Positions 8,954-17,619 of a stretch of 64,000 bases of DNA are shown piece after piece. The translations under genes and the position numbers were made by a program. The stretch comes from Vibrio sp. FE10. Lineage in GTDB: Bacteria; Pseudomonadota; Gammaproteobacteria; Enterobacterales; Vibrionaceae. Location of the stretch: the NCBI RefSeq assembly GCF_030297155.1, contig NZ_AP028068.1, positions 1,426,001 to 1,490,000 on the forward strand, given 5' to 3'. The notes under the pieces are model-generated. The model saw nothing but the letters and a program-made list of their open reading frames with translations. It made no database searches and was not told where the DNA came from. How positions within the stretch are numbered: position 1 is the first letter of the stretch; the number at the start of each line of letters is the position of its first letter.

Positions 8954-9817
8954 ATGTTGTTCGGAGATATAATTCGTTCATTCCGCACTAATAATGGATT
9001 GTCGCAAACAAATTTTGTTGATGTTGTTCAAAGAAGTAACTTTAATTTCAATAACTTAGATGTAGTTACTCTGAGTCGATGGGAAAGAGGAGTAACCACT
9101 CCTCATCTTAAGCGTCAAAACGAGCTCTTAGATCTATTGGGAGTGAATATCTTCGAGGTATGGGAAACTAACGACGCGACTACCATTTTAAATGGATTTA
9201 AAAATAAATTAAATAGTAATGGTTACATTGATACGAATGCTAATTTTGAAGTTGAAACGACAATTATAAATTCAATGAATTCACATTTGCTAGGCGAATT
9301 CCTAAATTTTATCAATGTTATATTTGAATATGAAGATAATTTGATATTTGTAGAAATGGTAGAGCTTGGGCTTAGTCGCAAATCTATTATCGAGAAGATA
9401 TTAAATCAATACAATGGAGAATTAACTTTGGTTTCAGTGAATGGTCAATTAATTGGTCACTTGTTAAGTTCGAATTATAGTCTATTTTCTGATTTCATAA
9501 AACAAAAACAATTCCCAAAAAATGAAAAAGTTAATTTAGTTATAACTTTTAATTGTACTCATTACTTGTCATTTATAAGTACAATGGGGCGAGAGGCTTA
9601 TAAGTTTATTCAAAGTTTGAACCCAAATACTAAGTTTTTTGTTTTATTAAAAAACAAAAAGATGTTTGATTTATTTTTTTTACTTGGATTTGAATATAGA
9701 AGCATAGCGACTGATAATAATTCTATGAAAGTAATGCATTCGGATTCAAAGAGAATGAAATCTAAAAGGGCTTGGATGGATATCATAGCTAATTACAAAG
9801 GTGATGATGATGAGTAA
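8954..9817 (+). CDS. XRE-type HTH regulator with a GNAT-like C-terminal part
   Basis: 287 residues. Residues 1-70 form an XRE helix-turn-helix (FGDIIRSFRTNNGLSQTNF, LSRWERGVTTPHLKRQNEL, LLGVNIFEVWE), with the usual Ser-Arg-Trp-Glu-Arg recognition signature. The rest, about 210 residues, is not recognised with certainty. The stretch GQLIGHLLSS with LKNKKMFDLFFLLGFEYRS resembles the end of a GNAT fold (chain neighbour-LGF), possibly without catalytic function. ATG at 8954 is chosen because GAGGA lies 8 bases upstream; TTG at 8951 also opens the frame. The end overlaps the receiver-EAL start by 8 bp, so the two are translationally coupled. It is the only DNA-binding protein encoded inside the phosphorelay cluster. 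Confidence 0.75.
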   Translation: MLFGDIIRSFRTNNGLSQTNFVDVVQRSNFNFNNLDVVTLSRWERGVTTPHLKRQNELLDLLGVNIFEVWETNDATTILNGFKNKLNSNGYIDTNANFEVETTIINSMNSHLLGEFLNFINVIFEYEDNLIFVEMVELGLSRKSIIEKILNQYNGELTLVSVNGQLIGHLLSSNYSLFSDFIKQKQFPKNEKVNLVITFNCTHYLSFISTMGREAYKFIQSLNPNTKFFVLLKNKKMFDLFFLLGFEYRSIATDNNSMKVMHSDSKRMKSKRAWMDIIANYKGDDDE

Positions 9818-10991
9818 GACAGTACTAATTGTAGATGACGTCGAGCTTTCACGAGAAGTTATAAAAAATGCCGTTATGTCTTTGGAGCAAAAAATCAATG
9901 TTCAATTTGCGGAAAATGCTTTTGATGCGATGAATAAAATATATGGTGTTTCATTCGATTTGATAATAATGGATATTATGATGCCAAACGGAGATGGCTT
10001 TGAGTTGTTAGGTATGATGTCTCACCATGGGGTTACGTCTAAGATTATGATTACGTCAGGTCTAGATAAATCAATAGTAAGTTCAGTAAGCATGCTTGGT
10101 AAATTATATGAACTGGATGTAATTGCTTCTTTGGTAAAGCCAATATGGTCAGATCAAATTTCACAATTAGTAACAGAGGCTCTATTCAATATCGAAACTC
10201 ATTCACATACGAAAAATAAATGTTTTGCTGAGATTGATGATGATGATTTCCCCATAAGTTTAGTTTATCAACCTCAGGTTGTGTCAACATCAAGCATTAT
10301 TTATGGGTTTGAAGTTTTGTCTAGATGGTCAGATGAAAATGGTGCACTTTTGCCACCAAGTCATTTTCTTCCTGTGATTGAAGAGCTAGGAAAGAAGAAG
10401 GTTTTTACAAATATAATGATAAAAAAGTTTATTCAAGATTATCGTCTGTATTTTAAAGATCTAAATAAATCAATTAGGTTTTCAATTAATATACCCCCTG
10501 ATTTATTGACTGATGAAAATGTCGTTGAGCAATTAATTGACATATATAACCATGGTGTAAAACACACTGTTGTTGTCGAAATTACCGAGCAAGGATTAGA
10601 AGAAAATATAGAAAAGGAACTATTGGCTAATGTACTAAAACTTAGGTTAAGTGGTTTTGAAATATCGATTGATGACTTTGGGATAGAAGCTTCTAATATT
10701 GAGCGTGTTATAAAACTACCGATTAATGAGATAAAAATAGATAAAAAAATCACTTGGGGCTTACATAAACATATAGATTACATGCAAAAGCTCGATGAAC
10801 TGAAAAAATTAGTTTCTGTGAAAAATGCTCGTATTGTTTATGAGGGAGTTGAAAATAGAGATACTAGTGAGTTTTTGGAGGGTATTGGTGGGTTTAATCA
10901 ACAAGGCTTTTATCATGGAGTTCCATCTTCACCACATATTATAGTTAAAATGATAAACGACAAAAACTATTTTTTGCAAAACTCTTTGTGA
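9810..10991 (+). CDS. Response regulator with EAL (c-di-GMP phosphodiesterase) domain
   Basis: 393 residues. The N-terminal receiver (1-125) has the acidic pair VDDVE, phospho-acceptor Asp55 in IIMDIMMPNGDG and Lys in LVKPIW. The EAL domain starts near 146 with motifs EVLSRW, FSINIPP, VEITE, SIDDFG, EIKIDK, YEGVE and QGFYHGVP. These keep the residues known to bind metal and substrate. Loop 6, normally DDFGTGYSS, reads DDFGIEASN, which may lower activity or its control. The architecture equals RocR of Pseudomonas, a receiver-EAL protein that hydrolyses c-di-GMP and tunes fimbrial genes. ATG at 9810 has AAAGG at the right spacing. It is likely the output of the upstream kinase and HPt. Confidence 0.85.
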   Translation: MSKTVLIVDDVELSREVIKNAVMSLEQKINVQFAENAFDAMNKIYGVSFDLIIMDIMMPNGDGFELLGMMSHHGVTSKIMITSGLDKSIVSSVSMLGKLYELDVIASLVKPIWSDQISQLVTEALFNIETHSHTKNKCFAEIDDDDFPISLVYQPQVVSTSSIIYGFEVLSRWSDENGALLPPSHFLPVIEELGKKKVFTNIMIKKFIQDYRLYFKDLNKSIRFSINIPPDLLTDENVVEQLIDIYNHGVKHTVVVEITEQGLEENIEKELLANVLKLRLSGFEISIDDFGIEASNIERVIKLPINEIKIDKKITWGLHKHIDYMQKLDELKKLVSVKNARIVYEGVENRDTSEFLEGIGGFNQQGFYHGVPSSPHIIVKMINDKNYFLQNSL

Positions 10992-11021
10992 AACATTTAA
11001 ATTTACGATGTTTTTGAAATA

Positions 11022-11048
11022 CTCAGAGCCAGCATAACTGGCTCTGAG
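11022..11048. terminator. Inverted repeat, possible terminator
   Basis: CTCAGAGCCAG-CATAA-CTGGCTCTGAG is a perfect 11-bp stem, 30 bp after the receiver-EAL stop codon. There is no strong T-run on either side, so termination efficiency is unclear. It could equally belong to the decayed leftward gene next to it. Confidence 0.55.
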
Positions 11049-11054
11049 GACGAA

Positions 11055-11435
11055 CTAATTAAACATCGGATCTGCGATGTCTTTATCAGTTTCACCCCTA
11101 GCTAACTGCGTGATGTGGTTCGTATAACCAGATCATCACCTTGTTTTTACAGTCCAACCTTGGCCAATAATCTAAATTGCTTATGCAGCTTAAACGTCAA
11201 CGACTATACCTATAACAAGGGCCCTATGGATGTTGTAGTTGTTATTAGTAGGTACTGCGATGTCAAATAATGCGCTTAAACCTTGATCGCATGGGTATCA
11301 GAATTTTCGTAAGCTAAACGTTAATTTGGCTTGAATACGTTGCCCTGTCTCTGAGGTCAAAGGGAAGTAGGTGAGAGCCAACAGTACAGCGACACCACAC
11401 ATTAAGATAAATAGACCTATTTTTAACTGTTTCAT
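11055..11435 (-). pseudogene. Possible remnant of a decayed leftward gene
   Basis: At 11435 an ATG opens a 45-codon frame to 11298 on the minus strand. It starts MKQLKIGLFILMCGVAVLLA, a plausible membrane anchor followed by a polar tail (TSETGQRIQAKL). Farther left, a frame ending at 11055 reads NHITQLARGETDKDIADPMF, which also looks like protein-coding sequence but has no start and stop codons just upstream. A perfect inverted repeat follows it at 11022-11048. Together they may be the two ends of one broken gene. Alternatively, 11298-11435 is a genuine 45-residue single-span membrane protein. The spacing and frames do not allow an intact gene. Confidence 0.3.
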
Positions 11436-11536
11436 GAGAGTAAGTCTTTGAAGGTAATCTTGAAAAGATAAGTCAGATTGGCAGTAAAGTGAATGTAATC
11501 AATCAGAAAGTTTGAGTGGCTATCCTTTCTTATACG

Positions 11537-11565
11537 ATCAAAAAGTGAGCATCGCTGCTCACTTT
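11537..11565 (-). terminator. Terminator for the LruC/lipoprotein operon
   Basis: On the minus strand AAAGTGAGC-AGCGAT-GCTCACTTT is followed by further T residues. It lies about 55 bp past the stop codon of the lipoprotein gene that ends at 11620. Confidence 0.8.
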
Positions 11566-11619
11566 GGATTGATACAGAATCAGTTTTTCATCTGTTTACG
11601 ACCAAACTGTCTCCGCCGA

Positions 11620-12228
11620 TTACCAAACGATCTGGGAATCACTGCTTGATACCACTTGTTGTAATGGCGGTTGACCATCATAAAACCAAATTTCGACTAA
11701 CAATGAGTCGTGATTGACTGGAGCCGTAAAGTTAGACGCGAAGACTCCGTTGTTTAATGAGCCAGCAATCACTTTACTTGAGTAGTCTGGTTTTAAGGTA
11801 GAGTCATCTCGTGTGCTGAAACGGCTATAAACAGTGACAAATGAGCGAGCGGTAGAAATACTACTGATGTCGATGTCGAGATCAAACTGCTCAACAGAGC
11901 AGTAATCAAAGCCATCGGGCACAACCACATCACTCATTGTATAGATTGGTGCCGCTGCTGCACTTGTCGCTGAAGATGTCGTTCCTGTTACTGGAGTTGA
12001 AGGCGCTGCTGGCGTCGACGGTGTTGCTGGAGATGGTGTCGATGAACTGCCGCCACCTCCACCGCCGCCTCCACACCCAACTAATATCAGTGGAGTGACA
12101 GCGAGAATAACAGTCAACGATTTCTTCATGTTCCAAGTTCTGTGTGCAGACATACCATCTTCCTTAGCTAGATTGTGACTCGAATCAACGCTGTGAGTTT
12201 CTCGATATTGTTTATTGTGAGTATTCAT
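11620..12228 (-). CDS. Poly-Gly lipoprotein, partner of the LruC protein
   Basis: The core is a lipoprotein: MKKSLTVILAVTPLILVGC with lipobox LVGC, followed by eight glycines, a Ser/Thr/Pro/Ala linker of about 40 residues and a compact beta-rich domain of about 120 residues ending DSQIVW. Start choice is open. ATG at 12228 has an excellent GGAG site and adds 33 polar residues before the signal. ATG at 12129 gives a normal lipoprotein signal but only a weak GGA site. The upstream gene ends 11 bp before 12228, so the pair form an operon. The function is unknown. Association with a secreted LruC/GEVED protein suggests a surface structure. Confidence 0.75.
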   Translation of the reverse strand: MNTHNKQYRETHSVDSSHNLAKEDGMSAHRTWNMKKSLTVILAVTPLILVGCGGGGGGGGSSSTPSPATPSTPAAPSTPVTGTTSSATSAAAAPIYTMSDVVVPDGFDYCSVEQFDLDIDISSISTARSFVTVYSRFSTRDDSTLKPDYSSKVIAGSLNNGVFASNFTAPVNHDSLLVEIWFYDGQPPLQQVVSSSDSQIVW

Positions 12229-12239
12229 AACGTTTCTCC

Positions 12240-14375
12240 TTATGGCACGTAGCATTGGTTGTCTGCAGGTGATTCATACCATGTTTGGTTCGTGTCACCA
12301 CCGGACTCAGCGTATTGTTTGAACTCAGGGTAAGCGGTAACAATATCCACGTACTCTAGCGGCCATTCCCACTCATCGGTTGACGTAATGATGAGTGCCC
12401 AAGGGTGGTTCTCTGCCGTTTTGAAATATTTACCTGTTGATGGATTACTGTCATCGACACCTAGCCCAGCTTCAAAGAGGTTATCGGTATCAAAGGCTTC
12501 CGTTGGTGCTTGGTCTGGCAGGTGAACTTCCCAACTGCGTCCTGGGTGCAGAGGTAGATTTTCACCGTGATAGTAGCCAGGTGTTGCAAAGATAAACGGG
12601 TCGTAAGGCATATCTGTCCATGTATCAGTACTAATTCCATCGCCTGATAAGCTGATACCTATTTGGAAAGAAAACTGCTCGTTGTCTTTGCATGAGTTAC
12701 TGGTTCGATAGAAGGTACATGATGTGTCGGTTTTTGACGTTAAATCCTCGGCGGCAACAAAGATAGCCTCGCTGCGTCCGTCTTCCATATCTAAGTCAGT
12801 AAAGACACCATTGTGTTTCATGTAAGAGTTACCACTGTCTACCGAGCTTGGTGCAAGGTTTGGTAAGCGAACGGCGAAGCCATTTCTATAGGTTGCACCA
12901 ACAGCAGCTAGGCGACCGTCGATGGTGGATTTCACGACTTTTCCGTCTTTTAAGATTTCTGTGATTCGATACATAATCACGGCATCATTCATATCGTAGT
13001 CGGCTTTATAAGGCCAGTTGTCTTCATACGCCAAGGTTGCGTAACCAGAAGCACTTGGGAAGTAACGGGCTGTGGCACCGTCATTAAGAACATCGACTTG
13101 AATATCGACCACCTCACCAGATGTAGAACCACCAAAGTAGCTCAGGTTGGTTTGTTGGCTGAATCTAAAGCGAGCCCAAGTCGTCCCTGTTAGTGCGTTG
13201 ATATCGACATTTAGGAACAGGTCATTCTCACCCGCATCCAGTTGGTAGTCGGTAAATACTTGTTCGTTAGCACCATCGAAGCTGCCATCTTGGTTCCAGT
13301 CTATCCAAGCTGAAAGGTAACCGGTTGTTGAAGCTTCAATCACTACTTTTGAATCGAGTCCGGCTTCAAGTGCGGTAACAAAACCGATACCACCATTTGC
13401 CCATTCATCATCCACTCCAACGGTTTCATCTGATTGAGGTGTGACATAACCATCCAAATCCGCATCTGGAGGTGTTGTACCTAACCATGTGATGCCATCA
13501 AGTTCATGTCGAGGACCATTGCTTGCGAGAAGAGTCAGGTAGCTATCTGGCGCGTCACCGAAGTCGATATTTGAATCTTCATCTACAACAGGGGCATTAG
13601 CACAGCGAGCACCATCATTTTGGCCAGAAGCCGGGCCATTTGATACAAACTCAACGGCTGGAACAATCCCAGCTGCGATGTTGGCTGCGTTGTCTGGTGA
13701 TAAGTTGATACGGTAGATCTTACCGTCTTGATTTCGAGATACGTAGTAGTAGCCATTTACATCGAAATAACCCGCACCGAATGTGCCGGTTTCTCCAGTA
13801 TCACCGATGTAGGTTTCTGCACCCGTTGTAGGATTGAAGCTGAACAAGCCACCAGAGTTATTGTCGATACCATATAAAGAGCCATCACTTGGGTGGAAGG
13901 CAAAATCAGTCAACCTGACAGTTGCTGGGCTGCCTGCGATTTTGTTGACCGTAACGGTTGCATTAGGATCGGAATCGAGAGGGGATAGATCAACAGTGAA
14001 CAGGCCCTTACCGGTGCGATAGAGGTAGTAAACATGGTCGTAGACATCACCTACATAGAAAGTATGGTCGGTTGGTAAGCCGCTAGCGCTAATTACTTCG
14101 GCTTGGAAATCCTGTCCAAGGCGAACTAATCGTTTGTTGGTGGTGTCGTAGCCATAGATATAACGGTCTTGGAAATCAAATCCGACTCCATTGATATTGG
14201 CATTCATCCCTGTATCGTCTTCTAGCAGGGTAGTTGAGCCGGTAACGAGGTTAACCCCCCAAACTTGCACTGGGGTGGATTGAAAGAGGTATGCCTTACT
14301 AGGGCAGGTATCGAATGGCGCTGCGTTGGCGACCAATGGCGCACATATTAGCAAACTTAACGTTGTAATTCTCAT
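12240..14375 (-). CDS. LruC- and GEVED-domain secreted protein
   Basis: 711 residues with signal peptide MRITTLSLLICAPLVANA and the mature start APFDTCPSKAYL. Residues about 20-260 look like a DUF6923-type repeat region (INGVGFDFQDRYIYGYDTTN, YVGDVYDHVYYLYRTGKGLF). About 340-430 is a GEVED domain: LSAWIDWNQDGSFDGANEQV and a stretch ending SGEVVDIQVDV. About 440-690 is an LruC domain (YEDNWPYKADYDMNDAVIMY, then NGFAVRLPNLAP). Such proteins are exported and probably cell-surface associated; Asp/Asn-rich loops could bind calcium. The following lipoprotein gene is in the same operon. Its biological role is not established. Confidence 0.8.
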   Translation of the reverse strand: MRITTLSLLICAPLVANAAPFDTCPSKAYLFQSTPVQVWGVNLVTGSTTLLEDDTGMNANINGVGFDFQDRYIYGYDTTNKRLVRLGQDFQAEVISASGLPTDHTFYVGDVYDHVYYLYRTGKGLFTVDLSPLDSDPNATVTVNKIAGSPATVRLTDFAFHPSDGSLYGIDNNSGGLFSFNPTTGAETYIGDTGETGTFGAGYFDVNGYYYVSRNQDGKIYRINLSPDNAANIAAGIVPAVEFVSNGPASGQNDGARCANAPVVDEDSNIDFGDAPDSYLTLLASNGPRHELDGITWLGTTPPDADLDGYVTPQSDETVGVDDEWANGGIGFVTALEAGLDSKVVIEASTTGYLSAWIDWNQDGSFDGANEQVFTDYQLDAGENDLFLNVDINALTGTTWARFRFSQQTNLSYFGGSTSGEVVDIQVDVLNDGATARYFPSASGYATLAYEDNWPYKADYDMNDAVIMYRITEILKDGKVVKSTIDGRLAAVGATYRNGFAVRLPNLAPSSVDSGNSYMKHNGVFTDLDMEDGRSEAIFVAAEDLTSKTDTSCTFYRTSNSCKDNEQFSFQIGISLSGDGISTDTWTDMPYDPFIFATPGYYHGENLPLHPGRSWEVHLPDQAPTEAFDTDNLFEAGLGVDDSNPSTGKYFKTAENHPWALIITSTDEWEWPLEYVDIVTAYPEFKQYAESGGDTNQTWYESPADNQCYVP

Positions 14376-14568
14376 ATCTACATCCTTGTCATGGAAGGTC
14401 TAGATACTTAATCAAGTTATGTGCCAGTTTTAAGTTGTTGATTTTTAATGTTTTTATTTTGATTGATTCGGGTTTTTATTGTTTTCTCAAAATGAGAACT
14501 CAAATGAAACTAATCTCTCATAGAGTATTTCAAATTGATAAAGCGATTTGAGAAACGGGTGTTGAGCT

Positions 14569-14602
14569 CTAAAAAAGCCCTGACTTTTAGTCAAGGCTTA
14601 GG
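14569..14602 (-). terminator. Terminator of the moeA-moeB operon
   Basis: On the minus strand AAGCCTTGAC-TAAAA-GTCAGGGCTT is followed by TTTT. It lies about 30 bp after the moeB stop codon. Confidence 0.85.
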
Positions 14603-14630
14603 TTTTCGATAAGAGGTGATACGAGTGAGT

Positions 14631-15380
14631 CTATCCGCACACCGAACAGTTAGGCATCTTCATCAAATTCATCTCACGCCAGCTGTGTGACATGGCATCG
14701 AGAATCAAGAGTTTACCTTGTTTTGGCTGTCCGAATTTTGCAATCACCTTAATCGCTTCTAAAGCCTGAGCGGCGCCAACCATGCCGACAACCGGAGCCA
14801 TAACCCCCGCTTCCACACAACTTAGAGCAGCGTTGCCGAACAGAGCACTTAAGCACTGGTAACACGGTGCGTTTTCATCTTGATAAGTGAACACACTAAT
14901 CTGACCTTCCATGCGAATCGCAGCACCAGAAACAAGTGGTGTTTTCGATGCATAGCATAAGCGATTGAGTTGATTGCGTGTTTCCACGTTGTCACTGGCA
15001 TCAAGAACAAGCGAATGTGCTTCAATCAACTTCGCAAGATCCTCGTTATCAAGTCGGAGATCGACAGTTTCAATCGTCAGGTGAGGGTTCAATAGCTGAA
15101 GCGACTCAGCTGCAGATACCACCTTCTTTTTACCAATATCCGCATCGGTGTGAAGTACTTGGCGCTGCAAATTAGAAAGTTCGACAATATCATCATCGAT
15201 GAGCGTGAGCTTACCAACACCCGCAGTCGCAAGGTATTGGGCGGAAGCACAGCCAAGGCCGCCAGCACCTAATACTAAGATTGAGCTCTGTTTCAGCGCT
15301 TCTTGGCCTTCAAAATCAAATTGTTTCAGGATGATTTGGCGGTTATAACGAAGCATCTCTGCGTCAGACAGTATTTCCAT
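14631..15380 (-). CDS. moeB: Molybdopterin-synthase adenylyltransferase MoeB
   Basis: 249 residues. It adenylates the C-terminal glycine of MoaD so that sulfur can be added during molybdopterin synthesis. Visible marks are the nucleotide loop LVLGAGGLGCASAQYL, LIDDDIVELSNLQRQ, the adenylation Arg/Lys region and the zinc cysteines in CYQCLS and, at the C-terminus, CSVCG. Length matches the E. coli protein. ATG at 15380 is preferred: GAGG lies 7 bases upstream, while the frame itself opens at TTG 15386. It follows moeA by 12 bp, the same moeA-moeB order as in E. coli. Confidence 0.95.
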   Translation of the reverse strand: MEILSDAEMLRYNRQIILKQFDFEGQEALKQSSILVLGAGGLGCASAQYLATAGVGKLTLIDDDIVELSNLQRQVLHTDADIGKKKVVSAAESLQLLNPHLTIETVDLRLDNEDLAKLIEAHSLVLDASDNVETRNQLNRLCYASKTPLVSGAAIRMEGQISVFTYQDENAPCYQCLSALFGNAALSCVEAGVMAPVVGMVGAAQALEAIKVIAKFGQPKQGKLLILDAMSHSWREMNLMKMPNCSVCG

Positions 15381-15392
15381 CAGCAAGCCTCG

Positions 15393-16628
15393 TTAGTAAA
15401 GCGTCGAGTTAAACAGTTGGATCTGAACCGTTTCGCCCACTTCTACGCGACCACGTTCACGTTCTAGCACCACAAAGCAGTTTGCCAAACTCATCGATCG
15501 GAAAGCCCCTGAGCTTTGGTTACCAGTTGTTTCAACAACAAATTGACCGTTTTCAATCGAGTAGATACCACGCTGGTAATCAGTACGACCTGGACCTTTT
15601 TTGAATGCAGATTTGGTGATAGCGGGAATAGATTCTGGCGCTGTCCACGCGGTATGACCCGCAAGCTTAGCCAGCATAGGTTGAACCAGTACGTACATGG
15701 TCATCATCGCCGATACTGGGTTACCCGGTAGGCCACAGAACCACGCATCATCCAATTCACCGAATGCAAATGGTTTACCCGGTTTGATTGCCAGTTTCCA
15801 AAAACCGATTTGCCCCAGTTCCTCAAGAATATCTTTGGTGTAATCGGCTTCACCAACACTTACGCCACCAGAAGTCACAACCACGTCTGCTATTTGCTGT
15901 GCTTTCTCGAACGTCTCTTTAAGCGTTGCAGGGCAATCTGGGATGATGCCTAAATCAATAGCTTCACAACCAAAAGCTTCAATTAACGGCTTAATGCCGT
16001 AACGGTTACTGTCGTAGATCTGACCGTCTTCAAGAGGTTGACCTAATGGCTTTAGCTCATCGCCAGTAGAGAAGAACGCGACTTTAGGCTTGTTTAGCAC
16101 TGTCACATGGCTTACACCCAGTGAAGCAATCATCGGAATATCACGAGGTGTTAAACGTTCACCTCGGCTAAGAACGATATCACCTTGTTTGATGTCATCA
16201 CCAGTAGGGCGAATATTATTGTTCAGCTTGATGTCGTCTTGTTGAATCTCAATACCAGCGTCAGTTTCGACCGTATTTTCTTGCATGATGACCGCGTCAC
16301 AACCTTCAGGGATTTTTGCGCCAGTCATAATGCGAATACAGGTGTTTGTTGGCCATTCACCTTCGAACGGTTGGCCTGCAAAAGATTTGCCTGCTAATGG
16401 CAGTACTTTACCGTTCTCTAGGTCTGCTAAGCGTAATGCATAACCATCCATTGCTGAGTTATCAAAAGGAGGTACGAAAATAGGGGAAAGAATATCTTCA
16501 GCAAGGACATAACCTAATGCTTCTGCAAGAGGCAGAGACAGAGTCGTTTGGATTGGTTTGATTGGTGATAGCAGCTTATCTAGTGCTTCTTCAATTGGCA
16601 TTAAGCCGGGAGCGTCGCAACAGCTCAT
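15393..16628 (-). CDS. moeA: Molybdopterin molybdenumtransferase MoeA
   Basis: 411 residues, the same length as E. coli MoeA. It inserts molybdate into adenylated molybdopterin. Visible marks are FDNSAMDGYALRLAD near the N-terminus, IRIMTGAKIPEGCDAVI, the ATSGG-like loop VVTSGGVSVGEADY, and PGKPFAFGELDDAWFCGLPG followed by NPVSAMMTM. The frame extends upstream to 16685, but ATG at 16628 has AGGA 8 bases upstream and gives the conserved start MSCCDAPGLMPIEEAL. It is divergent from folE; the 216 bp between them must hold both promoters. No molybdenum-cofactor riboswitch was recognised in that gap. Confidence 0.95.
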   Translation of the reverse strand: MSCCDAPGLMPIEEALDKLLSPIKPIQTTLSLPLAEALGYVLAEDILSPIFVPPFDNSAMDGYALRLADLENGKVLPLAGKSFAGQPFEGEWPTNTCIRIMTGAKIPEGCDAVIMQENTVETDAGIEIQQDDIKLNNNIRPTGDDIKQGDIVLSRGERLTPRDIPMIASLGVSHVTVLNKPKVAFFSTGDELKPLGQPLEDGQIYDSNRYGIKPLIEAFGCEAIDLGIIPDCPATLKETFEKAQQIADVVVTSGGVSVGEADYTKDILEELGQIGFWKLAIKPGKPFAFGELDDAWFCGLPGNPVSAMMTMYVLVQPMLAKLAGHTAWTAPESIPAITKSAFKKGPGRTDYQRGIYSIENGQFVVETTGNQSSGAFRSMSLANCFVVLERERGRVEVGETVQIQLFNSTLY

Positions 16629-16844
16629 AATTGAAATCCTTTGGTCGTTATTATTTTGATTTGGTGGCTGGCAGTAGTGATTCAATAATGATCAAATTAA
16701 CACTATTCGCCAACGAAATTGCAGCCACTTTAGCATAGTTTAACCCCCGTAAATAATGACCTCCCTTAAAATATGGGTGTATTTATTCAAAATTCCGAGT
16801 ATCCTTGTTTGCCATCCAGAAGGGGCAATAAAAGAGGAAGTTCA

Positions 16845-17498
16845 ATGTCAGGTCTTAGCGAATCAGCGAAGTTGGTTAAAGATGCGCTAGCAAGCCGCGG
16901 ATTAGAGACACCAATGCGTCCTAATCAGGTTAGCCGAGAAGAGAAAAAGGAACGAATCGAACACCATATGCGTGAGATTCTAACTCTCCTTGAACTTGAT
17001 CTTGCAGATGACAGTCTGGAAGAAACACCACAACGTATTGCGAAAATGTATGTGGATGAGATTTTCTCTGGTTTGGATTACGCCAATTTCCCTAAAATCA
17101 CCGTGATCGAAAACAAGATGGGTGTTCGTGAGATGGTACGAGTAAAAGACATTACCGTGACCAGCACATGTGAGCATCACTTAGTAACCATTGATGGTAA
17201 AACTGCAGTGGCTTACATTCCGCAAGGTAAGATCATTGGTCTTTCGAAGATCAACCGAATCGTTCGTTTCTTTGCTCAGCGTCCACAAGTTCAAGAACGT
17301 ATGACGCAGCAAATCCTTGTAGCATTACAAACGCTACTAGAAACGGATGATGTTGCTGTAACCATGGATGCGGTTCATTACTGCGTGAAATCGCGTGGTG
17401 TGATGGATGCAACCAGTGAAACGACGACAACAGCACTGGGCGGTATTTTTAGATCAAACCCAGCAACGCGCCATGAGTTCTTACACGGCCTACGTTAA
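16845..17498 (+). CDS. folE: GTP cyclohydrolase I FolE
   Basis: 217 residues. It converts GTP to 7,8-dihydroneopterin triphosphate, the first step of folate synthesis. Zinc ligands and catalytic His appear in [14 protein letters not shown]; the active-site run [20 protein letters not shown] and CVKSRGVMD are typical of the bacterial type IA enzyme. ATG at 16845 is chosen because AGAGGAAG sits just upstream and the protein then starts [15 protein letters not shown]; the frame is open 24 codons further. A strong terminator follows. Confidence 0.96.
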   Translation: MSGLSESAKLVKDALASRGLETPMRPNQVSREEKKERIEHHMREILTLLELDLADDSLEETPQRIAKMYVDEIFSGLDYANFPKITVIENKMGVREMVRVKDITVTSTCEHHLVTIDGKTAVAYIPQGKIIGLSKINRIVRFFAQRPQVQERMTQQILVALQTLLETDDVAVTMDAVHYCVKSRGVMDATSETTTTALGGIFRSNPATRHEFLHGLR

Positions 17499-17561
17499 TT
17501 CGCTGCATTATTAGATGAATTCAATTTAGCCTCTGTAAATTGAAGTTCGTTGAAAATATTC

Positions 17562-17590
17562 TAAGCCTCGCTTTATGCGGGGCTTTTTTG
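17562..17590 (+). terminator. Terminator after folE
   Basis: AAGCCTCGC-TTTAT-GCGGGGCTT followed by TTTTTG, about 65 bp past the stop codon. Confidence 0.9.
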
Positions 17591-17619
17591 TATCTGTAGT
17601 ATGAGCTTTCGCGTGCGTG

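Noticed and set aside
1505..11000. Genomic island or prophage borders around the AT-rich segment
   Set aside because: No integrase, attachment repeats or phage genes are visible; only IS630 elements mark the left side, and the right border is not defined.
16629..16844. Molybdenum-cofactor riboswitch before moeA
   Set aside because: The leader is short and I could not recognise the conserved core; only normal ribosome binding sites are visible.
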